Positions 16,026 through 24,679 of a stretch of DNA of 64,000 nt are shown piece by piece. Numbering within the stretch: the first letter of the stretch is position 1; each line of letters opens with the position of its first letter. A model generated the notes under the pieces. It made no database searches and had not been told where the DNA came from. It saw only the letters and a list, made by a program, of their open reading frames with translations. Both the position numbers and the translations under genes were made by a program. Origin of the DNA: Armatimonadota bacterium (lineage in GTDB: Bacteria > Armatimonadota > Fimbriimonadia > Fimbriimonadales > Fimbriimonadaceae); assembly GCA_018268375.1 (NCBI GenBank), contig JAFDWS010000004.1, positions 1 to 64,000 on the forward strand. The letters run 5' to 3'.

Positions 16026-16772
16026 ATGCTGGTCTCGACCGCAATCGCCGCTTGCACCTACCTTTCCTCGCTTCAAACAGCGATGAAGGTTCCGGTCATG
16101 TTTGCAGGCCGGACTGTTCTGAACAAGCCTGCGATGACGGAGAAAGTCGTGGCGTTGACCTTCGACGACGGCCCTAGTCCATTCACGACCCCAACCGTGC
16201 TCGACAGCCTTAAGAAGCACCATGCCAAGGCGACCTTCTTCTTGGTTGGGCAAATGATCCACCGGCGCGAGTACCTGTTGCGCCGCATGATGGCAGAGGG
16301 TCACGTCATTGGGAACCATAGTTGGTCTCACCCCTATCACCCGGATCCTGCCAAGGCAAAGGACGAGGTTCGGCGCACCAACCAAGCCATCCACCAAGTT
16401 ACTGGCTTCTATCCTGCAGTTTTCCGCCCCCCGGGAGGCATCATGGATTCCTGGACTGCACGACTGGCCAAAGCCCAGGGGTTGCCCTCGGTGATCTGGA
16501 CGGGCTCCAGCGCAGACACCGCAACAACGAGCTCGGCAGTGGTCTATCGAAACGTTGTGGCCGCAGCGCATCCGGGCGCGATCATTCTGATGCACGACGT
16601 GAAGTCGCACACTGCGGCTGCCGTCCCCGCGATCCTCGCGACCCTGGAAAAGAAGGGCTATCGTTTCGTCACCGTGCCAGAGATGCTCCGCATTTGGCAA
16701 GCAGCAAAGAAGAAGGCGGCCGACCAACAGGTCGCGGCCAAGGTGCCAAGCACCGGTTCGACCAAGTCATAG
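16026..16772 (+). CDS. Exported polysaccharide deacetylase (NodB/CE4 family)
   Basis: 248 residues from ATG 16026, preceded by GAGG. The first ~20 residues are hydrophobic and may be a signal sequence. CE4 motifs in order: TFDDGP (D47, D48), HSWSHP (H98, H102, metal ligands), FRPPGG and a late MHD motif. These enzymes remove N- or O-acetyl groups from chitin-like polymers or peptidoglycan; the lack of a binding module leaves the substrate open. The C-terminus is Lys/Ala-rich. Its stop overlaps the convergent carbonic-anhydrase-like gene by 6 bases. Confidence 0.9.
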   Translation: MLVSTAIAACTYLSSLQTAMKVPVMFAGRTVLNKPAMTEKVVALTFDDGPSPFTTPTVLDSLKKHHAKATFFLVGQMIHRREYLLRRMMAEGHVIGNHSWSHPYHPDPAKAKDEVRRTNQAIHQVTGFYPAVFRPPGGIMDSWTARLAKAQGLPSVIWTGSSADTATTSSAVVYRNVVAAAHPGAIILMHDVKSHTAAAVPAILATLEKKGYRFVTVPEMLRIWQAAKKKAADQQVAAKVPSTGSTKS

Positions 16773-17255
16773 GCTCAAGAGTTCTACAAAGCGGATCGTC
16801 CGCTCAGCCGTTACTTCGCAACGAAACCCTCTAACCTCAGTGCCCGGCTTCTTGAACTGGATGAAGTCCCTCACTTCCTTGAAGTCCGAGACTTGGGTCT
16901 TCGACAGAACCTCGCCCGATACGCCGCCGAGAATGCGCTGGTAGTCCGCACACGCCGCCTCATCCGGTCCCCCTGGCGCCGGCCCGTGGAAGAGGAGCAC
17001 GACCAGTTCGATCTTGTGCGCCAAAAGAAGGAACGACATTTCTTGCCGGTTCCGGTCAGACCTGACGTATTCGACGCCGCTCGTCGCGAGCGCACCAGGG
17101 CCGCCCGGCATATACAGCCGGTCGTACCTCGTGACCTCGAGGCAGCCCTCCAAGAACTCGTCCACGTTCACTTGGAGTCTTCCGTCCGAGCACGCAACAA
17201 CGAGGGTGCGCGGCCGGTTGTTGTTCCATCCGAGGCTGCTTTCGAAGATCGTCAC
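16767..17255 (-). CDS. Beta-carbonic-anhydrase-like protein with altered zinc site
   Basis: 162 residues from GTG 17255. ACSDGRLQ (C22, D24, R26) matches the beta-carbonic-anhydrase CxDxR zinc/dyad motif and is followed by LYMPGGPGAL and a central helix. The second motif, normally HxxC, reads H90-GPAPGGPDEAA-C102, with about nine extra residues between the two ligands. The protein is also shorter than typical enzymes of roughly 200 residues. It could be a divergent family member or have lost CO2 hydration. It is divergent from the amidase gene. Confidence 0.65.
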   Translation of the reverse strand: MTIFESSLGWNNNRPRTLVVACSDGRLQVNVDEFLEGCLEVTRYDRLYMPGGPGALATSGVEYVRSDRNRQEMSFLLLAHKIELVVLLFHGPAPGGPDEAACADYQRILGGVSGEVLSKTQVSDFKEVRDFIQFKKPGTEVRGFRCEVTAERTIRFVELLSL

Positions 17256-17263
17256 AGAGCCTC

Positions 17264-17269
17264 ATACTA
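17264..17269 (-). promoter_or_regulatory. -10-like hexamer 8 bases before the carbonic-anhydrase-like gene
   Basis: TAGTAT on the minus strand, then GAGGCTCT and GTG 17255. GAGG may double as a ribosome-binding site. Confidence 0.45.
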
Positions 17270-17358
17270 CTGCCTCGTGCCCGGCCGCTACTGGCAGCTC
17301 CACCGTTGGCCGATCTGTCTGGGTACTTTCTCATGGCAAAGCTGACACGCCGCAGGGC

Positions 17359-17364
17359 TACAAT
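17359..17364 (+). promoter_or_regulatory. -10 hexamer TACAAT 6 bases before the amidase start
   Basis: TACAAT (five of six matches to TATAAT), CCCGCC, then ATG 17371, with no Shine-Dalgarno. This is among the clearest leaderless-type starts in the window. Confidence 0.55.
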
Positions 17365-17370
17365 CCCGCC

Positions 17371-19050
17371 ATGGGCATCGACGGCAACCTCACGCGCAAG
17401 CAGTTCCTCGGCATCGTTGGCACAGTCGTGGCAGCACCAAAGGCGGCCCTTGCCACCGTCGGACCGTTGCCCGAAGAGCCCGGCGCGGCCATCGAGCTCG
17501 GGGACCTGGAGACGACCGAAAAGGTGGCCGGCATCGCTCTCGATGAGGCCCATCGCAAGCTTGCCCTCGCGGGTGTCCGCACCAACGTCAAGAACTACCC
17601 GGGAATACGCGACCTCCATATGGGCAACGCTGTCGAGCCGCAACTCGTTTTCACCCCCCATGGAAGGCAACCGAAGGTGGGTACTGCGGTGTCGGTCAAG
17701 GCGAGCACTTCAAGAGTCACAGCTCGACCGGCCAAGGACGAAGACCTTGCCTACTTGTCGGTTGTCGATCTCGCCGCCCTTGTCAAAGCGAAGAAGGTCA
17801 GCCCTGTCGAGTTGACCAAGCTCTATCTATCGCGCCTAGAAGCTCACGGCGACAAGTTGAAGTGTGTGATCACGCTCACCCCAGAACTCGCCATGAAGCA
17901 GGCCAAGCAGGCGGAGAGAGAGATCATGTCCGGCCACTACCGCGGCTTGCTCCATGGCATCCCCTATGGCATCAAGGATCTCTTCGTGGTCAAGGGCTAT
18001 CGGACGACATGGGGCGCCGAGGCCTTCAAAGAGCAGGTCATTGACCACGACGCGACGGTCGTGCGCAAGCTGACGGAGGCGGGCGCCGTCTGCCTGGCCA
18101 AGCTGTCGTGCGGCGCTTTGGCCTATGACGACGTGTGGTGGGGCGGCCAGACCAAGAACCCTTGGAACCCGAAGCAGGGCTCCAGCGGCTCGTCGGCTGG
18201 CTCCGCGTGCGCGACGGCGGCGGGCCTGGTTGGCTTTTCGATCGGAACTGAGACGCTCGGCTCAATCATTTCGCCGTCGAACCGCTGCCGGGTGTCCGGC
18301 CTGCGACCCACTTATGGGAGGGTCAGCCGGTACGGAGGCATGGTGCTCACTTGGACGATGGACAAGGTGGGCCCGATCTGCCGTTCCGCCGAAGACTGCG
18401 CGATCGTTCTCGCGGCTATCCACGGAAGCGACCCCCTCGATCCGGCGGCTGTCGACCGGCCCTATCGCTGGAACGCCAAGGTCGACCTTTCCAAGCTCAA
18501 AATCGGGTTCCTCTACGGGGAGAAGGAGGCCGTGACCGACCTCGGGCCCCTGAAGGCCTCGGACGTTGCCCAGAACTTGTCAAGACTGGGTGCGAAACTT
18601 CAGCCCGTCAAGTTCTCTTCTCCGCCCGAAGGAATTTGGGCGCTGCTCGTCGCGGAAGCTGCGGCGACCTTTGACGAAGTGACCCGCACTGCGGATATCG
18701 ACAAGATCGGTAAGTTGTGGCCGCCGGAGTTCTTGGCCGCGCGCTACATGCCTGCGGTCGAGTACATCAACGCCCATAGAGCACGCGCCTTGATGAGCCA
18801 AAAGTTCGAGCAAGAGTGGGGCGACTTGGACGTCGTGGTCACCGATCACTTCTGGGACGACTCGTTTACCATTTGCAACGGAACTGGCCACCCGCAGGCG
18901 ATCATCCCCTGGGGCACAAAGGGCGATGAGGCGCGGAGCGTCTCGGTCCTCGGTCGGCTTTATCAAGAGCCTGTCGCGGCGGCCGTGGCCCACGCCATTC
19001 AGGGCACAGCCGACTTCCACCGACGGCGGCCCGATCCGAGCACGTGGTAG
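17371..19050 (+). CDS. Amidase-signature family hydrolase
   Basis: 559 residues from ATG 17371. Residues 9-30 (RKQFLGIVGTVVAAPKAALA) look like an export or Tat-like signal with a single Arg. The amidase signature covers about 200-300: catalytic Lys202 (GIKD), cis-Ser near 274 (GSSGSSAG) and nucleophile Ser298 (TETLGS). The Ser-Ser-Lys triad is therefore complete. The first ~120 residues before the amidase fold are extra. Substrate cannot be told; GatA, amidase and peptide amidase share these motifs, and gatB/gatC are absent nearby, so tRNA amidotransferase is unlikely. Confidence 0.88.
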   Translation: MGIDGNLTRKQFLGIVGTVVAAPKAALATVGPLPEEPGAAIELGDLETTEKVAGIALDEAHRKLALAGVRTNVKNYPGIRDLHMGNAVEPQLVFTPHGRQPKVGTAVSVKASTSRVTARPAKDEDLAYLSVVDLAALVKAKKVSPVELTKLYLSRLEAHGDKLKCVITLTPELAMKQAKQAEREIMSGHYRGLLHGIPYGIKDLFVVKGYRTTWGAEAFKEQVIDHDATVVRKLTEAGAVCLAKLSCGALAYDDVWWGGQTKNPWNPKQGSSGSSAGSACATAAGLVGFSIGTETLGSIISPSNRCRVSGLRPTYGRVSRYGGMVLTWTMDKVGPICRSAEDCAIVLAAIHGSDPLDPAAVDRPYRWNAKVDLSKLKIGFLYGEKEAVTDLGPLKASDVAQNLSRLGAKLQPVKFSSPPEGIWALLVAEAAATFDEVTRTADIDKIGKLWPPEFLAARYMPAVEYINAHRARALMSQKFEQEWGDLDVVVTDHFWDDSFTICNGTGHPQAIIPWGTKGDEARSVSVLGRLYQEPVAAAVAHAIQGTADFHRRRPDPSTW

Positions 19051-19053
19051 GAG

Positions 19054-20325
19054 TCAGGACTCCAAAATTCTCAGAGAGACCGGATCGCCGGAGAGCAATC
19101 CCGCCGACCGAATCTGTTCAAGCGCACCGGCGACCTCGGACTCGGCCGTCTCGTGTGTGATGATCATGACGTTGCCACCCGTGTCAGTGTCCAAGAGCTT
19201 GGCCATGGCATGAGTGATAGAGATACCGTGTTCGCCGAGCACGGTCGCAATCTTGCCGATCAAGCCCGGGCGGTCATGGATCGGGAACCGCAGGTAATAA
19301 CGTGACCGGCCCTCGAAGTGCTCAAGCTTTCGGCTGGACACCGGGTTCCACATCACGCCGCTACCTGGGTTGCGCGCGATCTCGATGATATCGGACAGTA
19401 CCGCGCTTGCCGTGGGCAGAGAGCCGGCGCCCTTTCCATGGAAGATCATCTCACCCGTCGCGTCACCACGAACCATCACCGCGTTGAACTCGTCACTCAC
19501 GGGCCCCAAGGGATGTTCGAACGGAACGAGGGCTGGATGGACCCTGAGGTCGAGCAGAGAGCCGTTCCGCCGGGCGACCGCCACCGGCTTGATGACAAAC
19601 CCGAACTCGTCGGCGACCCGAATGTCCACCGGCTCGATTTGAGCGATTCCCTCCCGTTCGATCTCTTTCAGACTCGCCTTCGTTTGGAAGACCAGTTCGG
19701 TCAGCACGATGAGCTTGTGGGCGGCGTCGATCCCCTCGACATCGAACTTCGGATCCGCCTCGGCCAGGCCATTGTCTTGCGCCTTCTTCAAGGCGCCATG
19801 GAACGACAGGTTTTCCTTGTACATCCGCGTAAGGATGTAGTTCGAGGTGCCGTTCAGAATGCCGACCAGCTCATCGACCTCGTTGGCGATCATGCCGCTG
19901 CTTAGGGCACGGATGATCGGAATTCCGCCGCACACGCTCGCCTCGAACCCGAGCTGCTTGCCGGTGGTGGTCGACCGCTCGAAGATCTCTGCCCCATGAG
20001 CAGCGAGCACAGCTTTGTTGGCGGTCACGACGCTCTTGCCCATCTCCAAGGCACGAAGAATGTGACTCTTTGCCGGCTCGATACCGCCCATCACCTCGAC
20101 GACAATGTCAATCGACGGATCACTGAGCACCTCTTCGGGCTCGAACGTCAGCTGGGCGTCGGGCAAGGGGCGAGGCTTCCCTTTCGAGCGCACCAGGGCG
20201 CGTGCAATCTCCATGGTCACGCCTGAGCGCGACTCGATCGAAGCTGCGTTCTTTCCGATAAGCTCGACAAGCCCAGAACCGACGGTTCCGAGCCCGAGCA
20301 GACCGAGACGGACGTGCTTGCTCAC
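19054..20325 (-). CDS. hom: Homoserine dehydrogenase with C-terminal ACT domain
   Basis: 423 residues from GTG 20325. It reduces aspartate semialdehyde to homoserine for threonine and methionine synthesis. The Rossmann motif GLLGLGTVGSGLV is at about 7-19, followed by VTANKAVLA, GGIPIIRAL and GILNGTSNYILT; the catalytic domain has GLAEADPKFDVEGIDAAHK. The last ~80 residues (YYLRFPIHDRPGLIGKIATVLGEHGISI) are an ACT regulatory domain, suggesting threonine feedback. Its start overlaps the stop of the upstream PLP-enzyme gene in GTGA, so the two form a coupled operon. Confidence 0.96.
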   Translation of the reverse strand: MSKHVRLGLLGLGTVGSGLVELIGKNAASIESRSGVTMEIARALVRSKGKPRPLPDAQLTFEPEEVLSDPSIDIVVEVMGGIEPAKSHILRALEMGKSVVTANKAVLAAHGAEIFERSTTTGKQLGFEASVCGGIPIIRALSSGMIANEVDELVGILNGTSNYILTRMYKENLSFHGALKKAQDNGLAEADPKFDVEGIDAAHKLIVLTELVFQTKASLKEIEREGIAQIEPVDIRVADEFGFVIKPVAVARRNGSLLDLRVHPALVPFEHPLGPVSDEFNAVMVRGDATGEMIFHGKGAGSLPTASAVLSDIIEIARNPGSGVMWNPVSSRKLEHFEGRSRYYLRFPIHDRPGLIGKIATVLGEHGISITHAMAKLLDTDTGGNVMIITHETAESEVAGALEQIRSAGLLSGDPVSLRILES

Positions 20326-21485
20326 GCCTTCGCAAGCGCCTGGTCAAGGTCAGCAATGAGGTCTTCGACGTCCTCAATGCCCACGGACACCCGAATCAGA
20401 CCATCGCTGATCCCGACCTGGTGGCGAACTTCCTTTGGCACGCTCGCGTGCGTCATGGACGCTGGATGGTTGACGAGACTCATGACGCAACCAAGAGACT
20501 CGGCAAGAGTGAAGAGTTCGAACGACTCCAGGACTCTCCTCGCTCCCTCTTCCCCACTCTTGACCTCGAATGAAAGCATCGCCCCGAAGTCCTTCATCTG
20601 TTTCTTCGCAGTCTCGTGGCCGGGGTGGTCAGCAAGGCCCGGGTAGTAGACCTTCGCGACCTTGGGGTGCTTCACGAGCCACTCGACGATCTGTCGCGTG
20701 TTGCTGCAGTGCCGCTCCATTCGCAAAGCCAGCGTCTTAAGGCCGCGGAGGATAAGGTAGCAGTCTTGCGGCCCCGGCACCAACCCGCACGCGTTCTGGA
20801 CGTACTTGAGCTTGTCCCAAAGTTCCTTCTGATCGGTGAGCAACGCGCCATTGACCACGTCGCCATGCCCGTTCAGGTATTTCGTGGTCGAGTGGAGGAC
20901 GACGTCCGCCCCTAGCTTCAACGGCTGCTGAAGACAGGGCGTAGCAAAAGTGTTGTCTACGACGGAAAGGGCCCCAGCTTTCTTCGCGAGCTTGCAGGCT
21001 TCGGCAATGTCGGTGACATTGAGAAGGGGGTTCGAAGGAGTCTCCAGCCAAACAACTTGGGTCGGCTCCTCGAGTGCTGCGGCAAGGCAGTCCAAACGCG
21101 TCGTGTCGACAAACTCGTACTGGATGCCCAACTTTGAATACACTTGGGTGAAGAGCCTGTAGGCTCCCCCATACAGGTCGGCACAGGCCACGACGCGGTC
21201 ACCCGTCTTGAGCGTGTTCATCGCCGCGGTGATCGCAGCGAGCCCGGTCGAGAACGTCAGGCCGTATGCAGCACATTCGACGTCGGCTAGCGTTTCTTCA
21301 AGAGCAGTCCGCGTCGGGTTTTCGGACCGGCCGTAGCTCAGGGCCCTTCCCATGTACTGCGTCGGATGGCCAGGCGTGTCCTGGCCAAACGTCGACGTTT
21401 GGTAGATGGGGAACGTGACGGCCTTCGAGGAAGGATCTTTGAGTCCTGCCTGATGAACCGCCCGGGTGGAAAAGCCCTTGCTCAT
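20322..21485 (-). CDS. Cystathionine gamma-synthase/lyase-family PLP enzyme
   Basis: 387 residues from ATG 21485. Cys/Met-metabolism PLP fold: YGRSENPTR (51-59), the S-N-P-L substrate region and the PLP lysine K202 in HSTTKYLNGHGD. Coupling to hom suggests it acts on an activated homoserine: cystathionine gamma-synthase or O-acyl-homoserine sulfhydrylase making methionine precursors (inference). Gamma-lyase or beta-lyase activity cannot be excluded by motif. The start has no Shine-Dalgarno; TAGAAT lies 10 bases upstream. Confidence 0.92.
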   Translation of the reverse strand: MSKGFSTRAVHQAGLKDPSSKAVTFPIYQTSTFGQDTPGHPTQYMGRALSYGRSENPTRTALEETLADVECAAYGLTFSTGLAAITAAMNTLKTGDRVVACADLYGGAYRLFTQVYSKLGIQYEFVDTTRLDCLAAALEEPTQVVWLETPSNPLLNVTDIAEACKLAKKAGALSVVDNTFATPCLQQPLKLGADVVLHSTTKYLNGHGDVVNGALLTDQKELWDKLKYVQNACGLVPGPQDCYLILRGLKTLALRMERHCSNTRQIVEWLVKHPKVAKVYYPGLADHPGHETAKKQMKDFGAMLSFEVKSGEEGARRVLESFELFTLAESLGCVMSLVNHPASMTHASVPKEVRHQVGISDGLIRVSVGIEDVEDLIADLDQALAKA

Positions 21486-21495
21486 GTCAGGGCCG

Positions 21496-21501
21496 ATTCT
21501 A
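21496..21501 (-). promoter_or_regulatory. -10 hexamer TAGAAT upstream of the trans-sulfuration/hom operon
   Basis: Five of six matches to TATAAT, 10 bases before ATG 21485. The space leaves no room for an upstream SAM riboswitch in the leader. Confidence 0.5.
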
Positions 21502-21532
21502 TCGGATTTAAGCCCGTTACCAGGGGGACGGC

Positions 21533-21862
21533 TCAGTGGCTCGACCCGGGCTTTGTTTGCGGTTCTGCGTATAAAGCCGGATTCTTGCGAAATGTTTCGG
21601 GGCACATATCGCAGCAAAAGTAATATCGTTTGTCGTTATAGTCCTGGAATCCTACGGTCTTGTCCGGGCTCGCGATCGACGTGTGCATGATCGGACACTC
21701 GACATCACCCTTTGCGTTGCGATGGATAGGCATGTCGGGCCAGGCTGCCGAACTTTTCGGCGTGGCCTGCTTCACCGGCATCAGATCCGGATCCTCCTTG
21801 CTCGCAAGCGAGTTGCAACCGCACACAAGACACGCGGCGACGAGCAATGGAACAAGCCTCAT
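21533..21862 (-). CDS. YHS-domain lipoprotein
   Basis: 109 residues from ATG 21862. A lipoprotein signal (MRLVPLLVAACLVCGC) puts the lipidated Cys at about 14-16. The mature part has CPIMHTSI, YNDKRYYFCCDMCPETF and NPALYA, the YHS/TRASH-like pattern with paired cysteines that bind heavy-metal ions such as copper. It is probably an envelope metal sensor, chaperone or scavenger. The neighbours give no further hint. Confidence 0.85.
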   Translation of the reverse strand: MRLVPLLVAACLVCGCNSLASKEDPDLMPVKQATPKSSAAWPDMPIHRNAKGDVECPIMHTSIASPDKTVGFQDYNDKRYYFCCDMCPETFRKNPALYAEPQTKPGSSH

Positions 21863-21868
21863 TGGTTC

Positions 21869-21874
21869 ATTCTG
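21869..21874 (-). promoter_or_regulatory. -10-like hexamer 6 bases before the YHS lipoprotein
   Basis: CAGAAT on the minus strand, then GAACCA and ATG 21862. Confidence 0.4.
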
Positions 21875-21920
21875 GCACGGCACGGCCCGAGCCGCCCGCC
21901 CTTGTCCCAACCTTGCGATG

Positions 21921-21926
21921 TATCCT
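21921..21926 (+). promoter_or_regulatory. -10-like hexamer before the aminotransferase
   Basis: TATCCT lies 8 bases before ATG 21935, or 5 before the alternative GTG 21932. Confidence 0.45.
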
Positions 21927-21934
21927 AGCCAGTG

Positions 21935-23140
21935 ATGCCTGGACTCTCGGACCGTGCCCATGCGATGCCGTCGTCGCCCATCAGGAGACTGATGCCTTCA
22001 GCCGACAAGGCGGTGGCGAAGGGCGTCCACATCCATCACCTTAACATTGGTCAACCAGACATCGAGAGCCCTCAGGAGTTTTGGAACGCGGTCGAACACT
22101 CCGGTCTCAAAGTTCTGGAATATAGCCATTCGGCTGGCCAGCCGGCCCTGAGAAAACGCGTTGCCGAGCATTATCGGTCGATCGGCATCGACGTCGATTG
22201 GAGCCAGGTCCTCGTGTGCACCGCCGGCTCCGAGGCGCTCTCGTTCGCGTTCCTCAGCATCATGAACCCGGGCGATGAGGTCATCGTCCCTGAGCCCCTC
22301 TACGCCAATTACCTCGGTTTCACGAGGGCGGCAGATGCGACCATCGTTCCCATCACCACCCGGATCGAGGACGGCTTCGCATTGCCCGCTGTTGAGGAAT
22401 TCGAGAAACGGGTGACCAGTCGCACGAAGGCTATCCTCGTTTGCAACCCTAACAACCCGACCGGCACGGTCTATTCGGACGATCAGCTCGAAGGGCTTAG
22501 GGAGCTCGTCATCAAGCACGACCTCTATCTCATTGCAGACGAGGTTTATCGCGAGTTCAACTACACGGGCAAGCCCATCCGCTCCGTCCTTGAACTGCCA
22601 GGGCTCGAGGACCGCGCGATCATGGCGGACTCCGTGTCCAAGCGCTTCTCGCTTTGCGGAGCGAGGATCGGCTTCTTGACTTCCCGAAACGCTGAGTTCA
22701 ACGCAGCCGCCCTCAAGTTCGCCCAGGCACGATTGTCGCCTCCGACTTTGGAACAGGTCGGTGTCCTTGGAGCGATGGAGACACCCCCTGTCTACTTTGA
22801 AAACGTCCGTCGAGAGTACATGGCCCGCCGCGACCTCCTGATCTCTCGGCTCCGGGCAATGGACGGAGTGGCTTGCGCAGACGTCCACGGGGCGTTCTAC
22901 GCCATGGTGCGGTTTCCGATCGACGACACCGATCGGTTCTGCCAGTGGCTCCTTGAGGAGTTCTCCCACAACGGCCAAACAGTCATGCTCGCCCCTGGAA
23001 CCGGGTTTTATGAGACGCCTGGGCTTGGCCGGGACGAGGCTCGCGTCGCCTATGTCCTGAACTGTGACCGTATCGCCGGGGCCATGGACTGCCTTGAGGC
23101 CGCTCTTAAGGTCTATCCGGGGCGCTTAGCCCACGTTTGA
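21935..23140 (+). CDS. Class I/II PLP aminotransferase (aspartate aminotransferase-like)
   Basis: 401 residues from ATG 21935 (GTG 21932 is equally possible). Fold-type I aminotransferase: GSEALSFAF, PEPLYANYL, the CNPNNPTGTVY nucleotide-phosphate motif, DEVYREF, and PLP lysine K236 in SVSKRFSLCGARIG, followed by an R-containing C-terminal substrate region. Reactions in this subgroup include aspartate, alanine and aromatic transaminations; sequence alone does not choose. The gene has no operon partner. Confidence 0.92.
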   Translation: MPGLSDRAHAMPSSPIRRLMPSADKAVAKGVHIHHLNIGQPDIESPQEFWNAVEHSGLKVLEYSHSAGQPALRKRVAEHYRSIGIDVDWSQVLVCTAGSEALSFAFLSIMNPGDEVIVPEPLYANYLGFTRAADATIVPITTRIEDGFALPAVEEFEKRVTSRTKAILVCNPNNPTGTVYSDDQLEGLRELVIKHDLYLIADEVYREFNYTGKPIRSVLELPGLEDRAIMADSVSKRFSLCGARIGFLTSRNAEFNAAALKFAQARLSPPTLEQVGVLGAMETPPVYFENVRREYMARRDLLISRLRAMDGVACADVHGAFYAMVRFPIDDTDRFCQWLLEEFSHNGQTVMLAPGTGFYETPGLGRDEARVAYVLNCDRIAGAMDCLEAALKVYPGRLAHV

Positions 23141-23177
23141 ACACAAACAAAAGGGGCTTGGCCACCTGGCCAAGCCC
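23140..23177 (-). terminator. Rho-independent terminator after rpmB
   Basis: A perfect 10-bp stem (23154-23163 with 23168-23177, loop ACCT) is followed on the minus strand by CTTTTGTTTGTGTT. On the plus strand it stands past the aminotransferase stop but has no T-run. Confidence 0.9.
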
Positions 23178-23200
23178 TCTCAAGTGAGTGAGTCCTGCTG

Positions 23201-23470
23201 TCAGACTCCGTAGTCAAACTTCTTTGTCCATTCCTTCGGCACTGGCTTCAGGCCGCAGAGGACTGCTGCAAAGGCCTGGCTCTTCAAGACGTCAGTGGAG
23301 ACGGTCAACCGAACCTTACCGTTCGGGGTGTTGATCGTAACCTTCTGCAAGTTCGCGCCCTGGGTTCGGTTCTTCTTAGGAGCCCGGAATTTCCACTGGC
23401 CAGAGTGACGGTGGCGAATGTGCTTCGCGTTGTTCGCTCGTTTTCCGCTGACTTGACAAACTTTGGCCAT
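23201..23470 (-). CDS. rpmB: 50S ribosomal protein L28
   Basis: 89 residues from ATG 23470, preceded by AAGGAG at about 8 bases. The N-terminus MAKVCQVSGKRANNAKHIRHRHSG and the segment WKFRAPKKNRTQGANLQKV are characteristic of L28, a structural protein of the large subunit. It is monocistronic, ending in the perfect terminator. The good Shine-Dalgarno contrasts with most gene starts in the window. Confidence 0.95.
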   Translation of the reverse strand: MAKVCQVSGKRANNAKHIRHRHSGQWKFRAPKKNRTQGANLQKVTINTPNGKVRLTVSTDVLKSQAFAAVLCGLKPVPKEWTKKFDYGV

Positions 23471-23505
23471 GGTGCGACTCCTTGGTCGATCCTTGAGGAG
23501 GAACG

Positions 23506-23511
23506 ATGATA
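23506..23511 (-). promoter_or_regulatory. Candidate -10 (TATCAT) for rpmB
   Basis: Thirty-five bases before ATG 23470, giving a leader long enough to include AAGGAG. Confidence 0.4.
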
Positions 23512-23536
23512 CCCGGATCACGGTTCGACGCTGGGC

Positions 23537-24679
23537 CTAGAAGAAGTCCATGCAGACCACCGGCTTCGCCGTGAGAAGGCTGCACGCCGCACTGAACTGC
23601 GCTTCGTCCTGAACCCTGACGGCTCCTGTCTCTCGCAACGATACGAGCGAAGGCTGCCCCATCACAGCTTGGGCGAGGTTCCCTGCGCTCACGCCAAGCC
23701 CTGGTTTGCCACCGGCCCGGACTTCGGTTCCTGCTGGTGAGAAGTCCACCGTCCACGCTCCTTGGTTCCACTCGGACGTATCCTCGACCCCGACGCAGAA
23801 GCTGCCCTGCTGCTCGGTCCTTAGTGAACCCAGCGCCTTAGCCACCGAGACCACACGGAACATGGTCGGCCTCGCCATCGTCAGACTTGCGCCTTGATCG
23901 TAAAACTGTGCGGCGTAAGGTCCGTCAGGAGGTTCGTTCCACACTGCGCTGAGCTGGTTGGAACAAAGCGACCGGATCAAGCCCAAGGCGGCCCGATAAC
24001 CCTCTGGGGTCGACCATGCCATTTCCCCGATGTTGGCTTCCCCCCAGAATTCCTCGAGCGTGACCCACAGGTAAGCCTCCAGAGGCTCTCCTATGGCGTA
24101 GACCATAGGCGGCTTCTTTCCCATTCGGTGCAACCAATCTTGTCGGGTCCGCAGCACAGACCCGGAACGACTCCTGATGAAAGGCGTGTAGACGGCGTCC
24201 AGGGCTCCGAGCTCGTCCGTTTTGATTTGTCTCACACGATAGTTCGACTCGCAAGCAGGTAGGCGGGCCTGAGGACACTTCACCTGCCAACGCCAGCCGC
24301 AGGACGCATAACCGAACTTGCGGTAGTAGCTGTCCTTGTAGGCGTAGAGGGCCGAGACAGCAAAGCCGTCTTCGTCCATGGCGCGAACCACCTCGGTCAT
24401 CAACTGATGGGCCACGCCGCTCCGCCGCCACTCAGGAAGCGTCGCCACTCCCGCGACGCCACCACAGCGAAGATCAGAACAACCGCGCGCTACGGTGTAG
24501 TCGATGACGCTGCACGCTGCCGCCGGTTCGCCATCTACAAGTGCGAGGAACCTGGCTTCCCCATCGTCGTCGTCAGCCTCAAGCGTTGGACTCGGCGCCT
24601 GGTGGGAATAAACCCAAGAGACGACGTGCCGCCACTTGTCGAGTTCTGAACCCGTTACCCTGACGACCGCGACGCTCAT
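23537..24679 (-). CDS. Eis-like GNAT N-acetyltransferase
   Basis: 380 residues. The N-terminal GNAT domain has GGVAGVATLPEWRRSGVAHQLM (acetyl-CoA binding, about 72-94) and ALYAYKDSYYRKFGYA (about 109-124), both typical of Eis-type proteins. A second GNAT-like half and a C-terminal SCP2-like region give the usual ~400-residue three-part build, ending at a free carboxyl group (VCMDFF) as these enzymes use. Family members acetylate amines such as aminoglycosides or polyamines; the substrate here is unknown. The start overlaps the stop of the Lrp-type regulator in ATGA. Confidence 0.85.
   Translation of the reverse strand: MSVAVVRVTGSELDKWRHVVSWVYSHQAPSPTLEADDDDGEARFLALVDGEPAAACSVIDYTVARGCSDLRCGGVAGVATLPEWRRSGVAHQLMTEVVRAMDEDGFAVSALYAYKDSYYRKFGYASCGWRWQVKCPQARLPACESNYRVRQIKTDELGALDAVYTPFIRSRSGSVLRTRQDWLHRMGKKPPMVYAIGEPLEAYLWVTLEEFWGEANIGEMAWSTPEGYRAALGLIRSLCSNQLSAVWNEPPDGPYAAQFYDQGASLTMARPTMFRVVSVAKALGSLRTEQQGSFCVGVEDTSEWNQGAWTVDFSPAGTEVRAGGKPGLGVSAGNLAQAVMGQPSLVSLRETGAVRVQDEAQFSAACSLLTAKPVVCMDFF

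Noticed and set aside
17371..19050. GatA subunit of tRNA amidotransferase
   Set aside because: The amidase triad fits, but the extra N-terminal 120 residues with an export-like signal and the lack of gatB/gatC nearby argue against it.
21486..21532. SAM riboswitch in front of the trans-sulfuration/hom operon
   Set aside because: The gap is too short and the candidate -10 lies 10 bases from the start codon, leaving no leader RNA.
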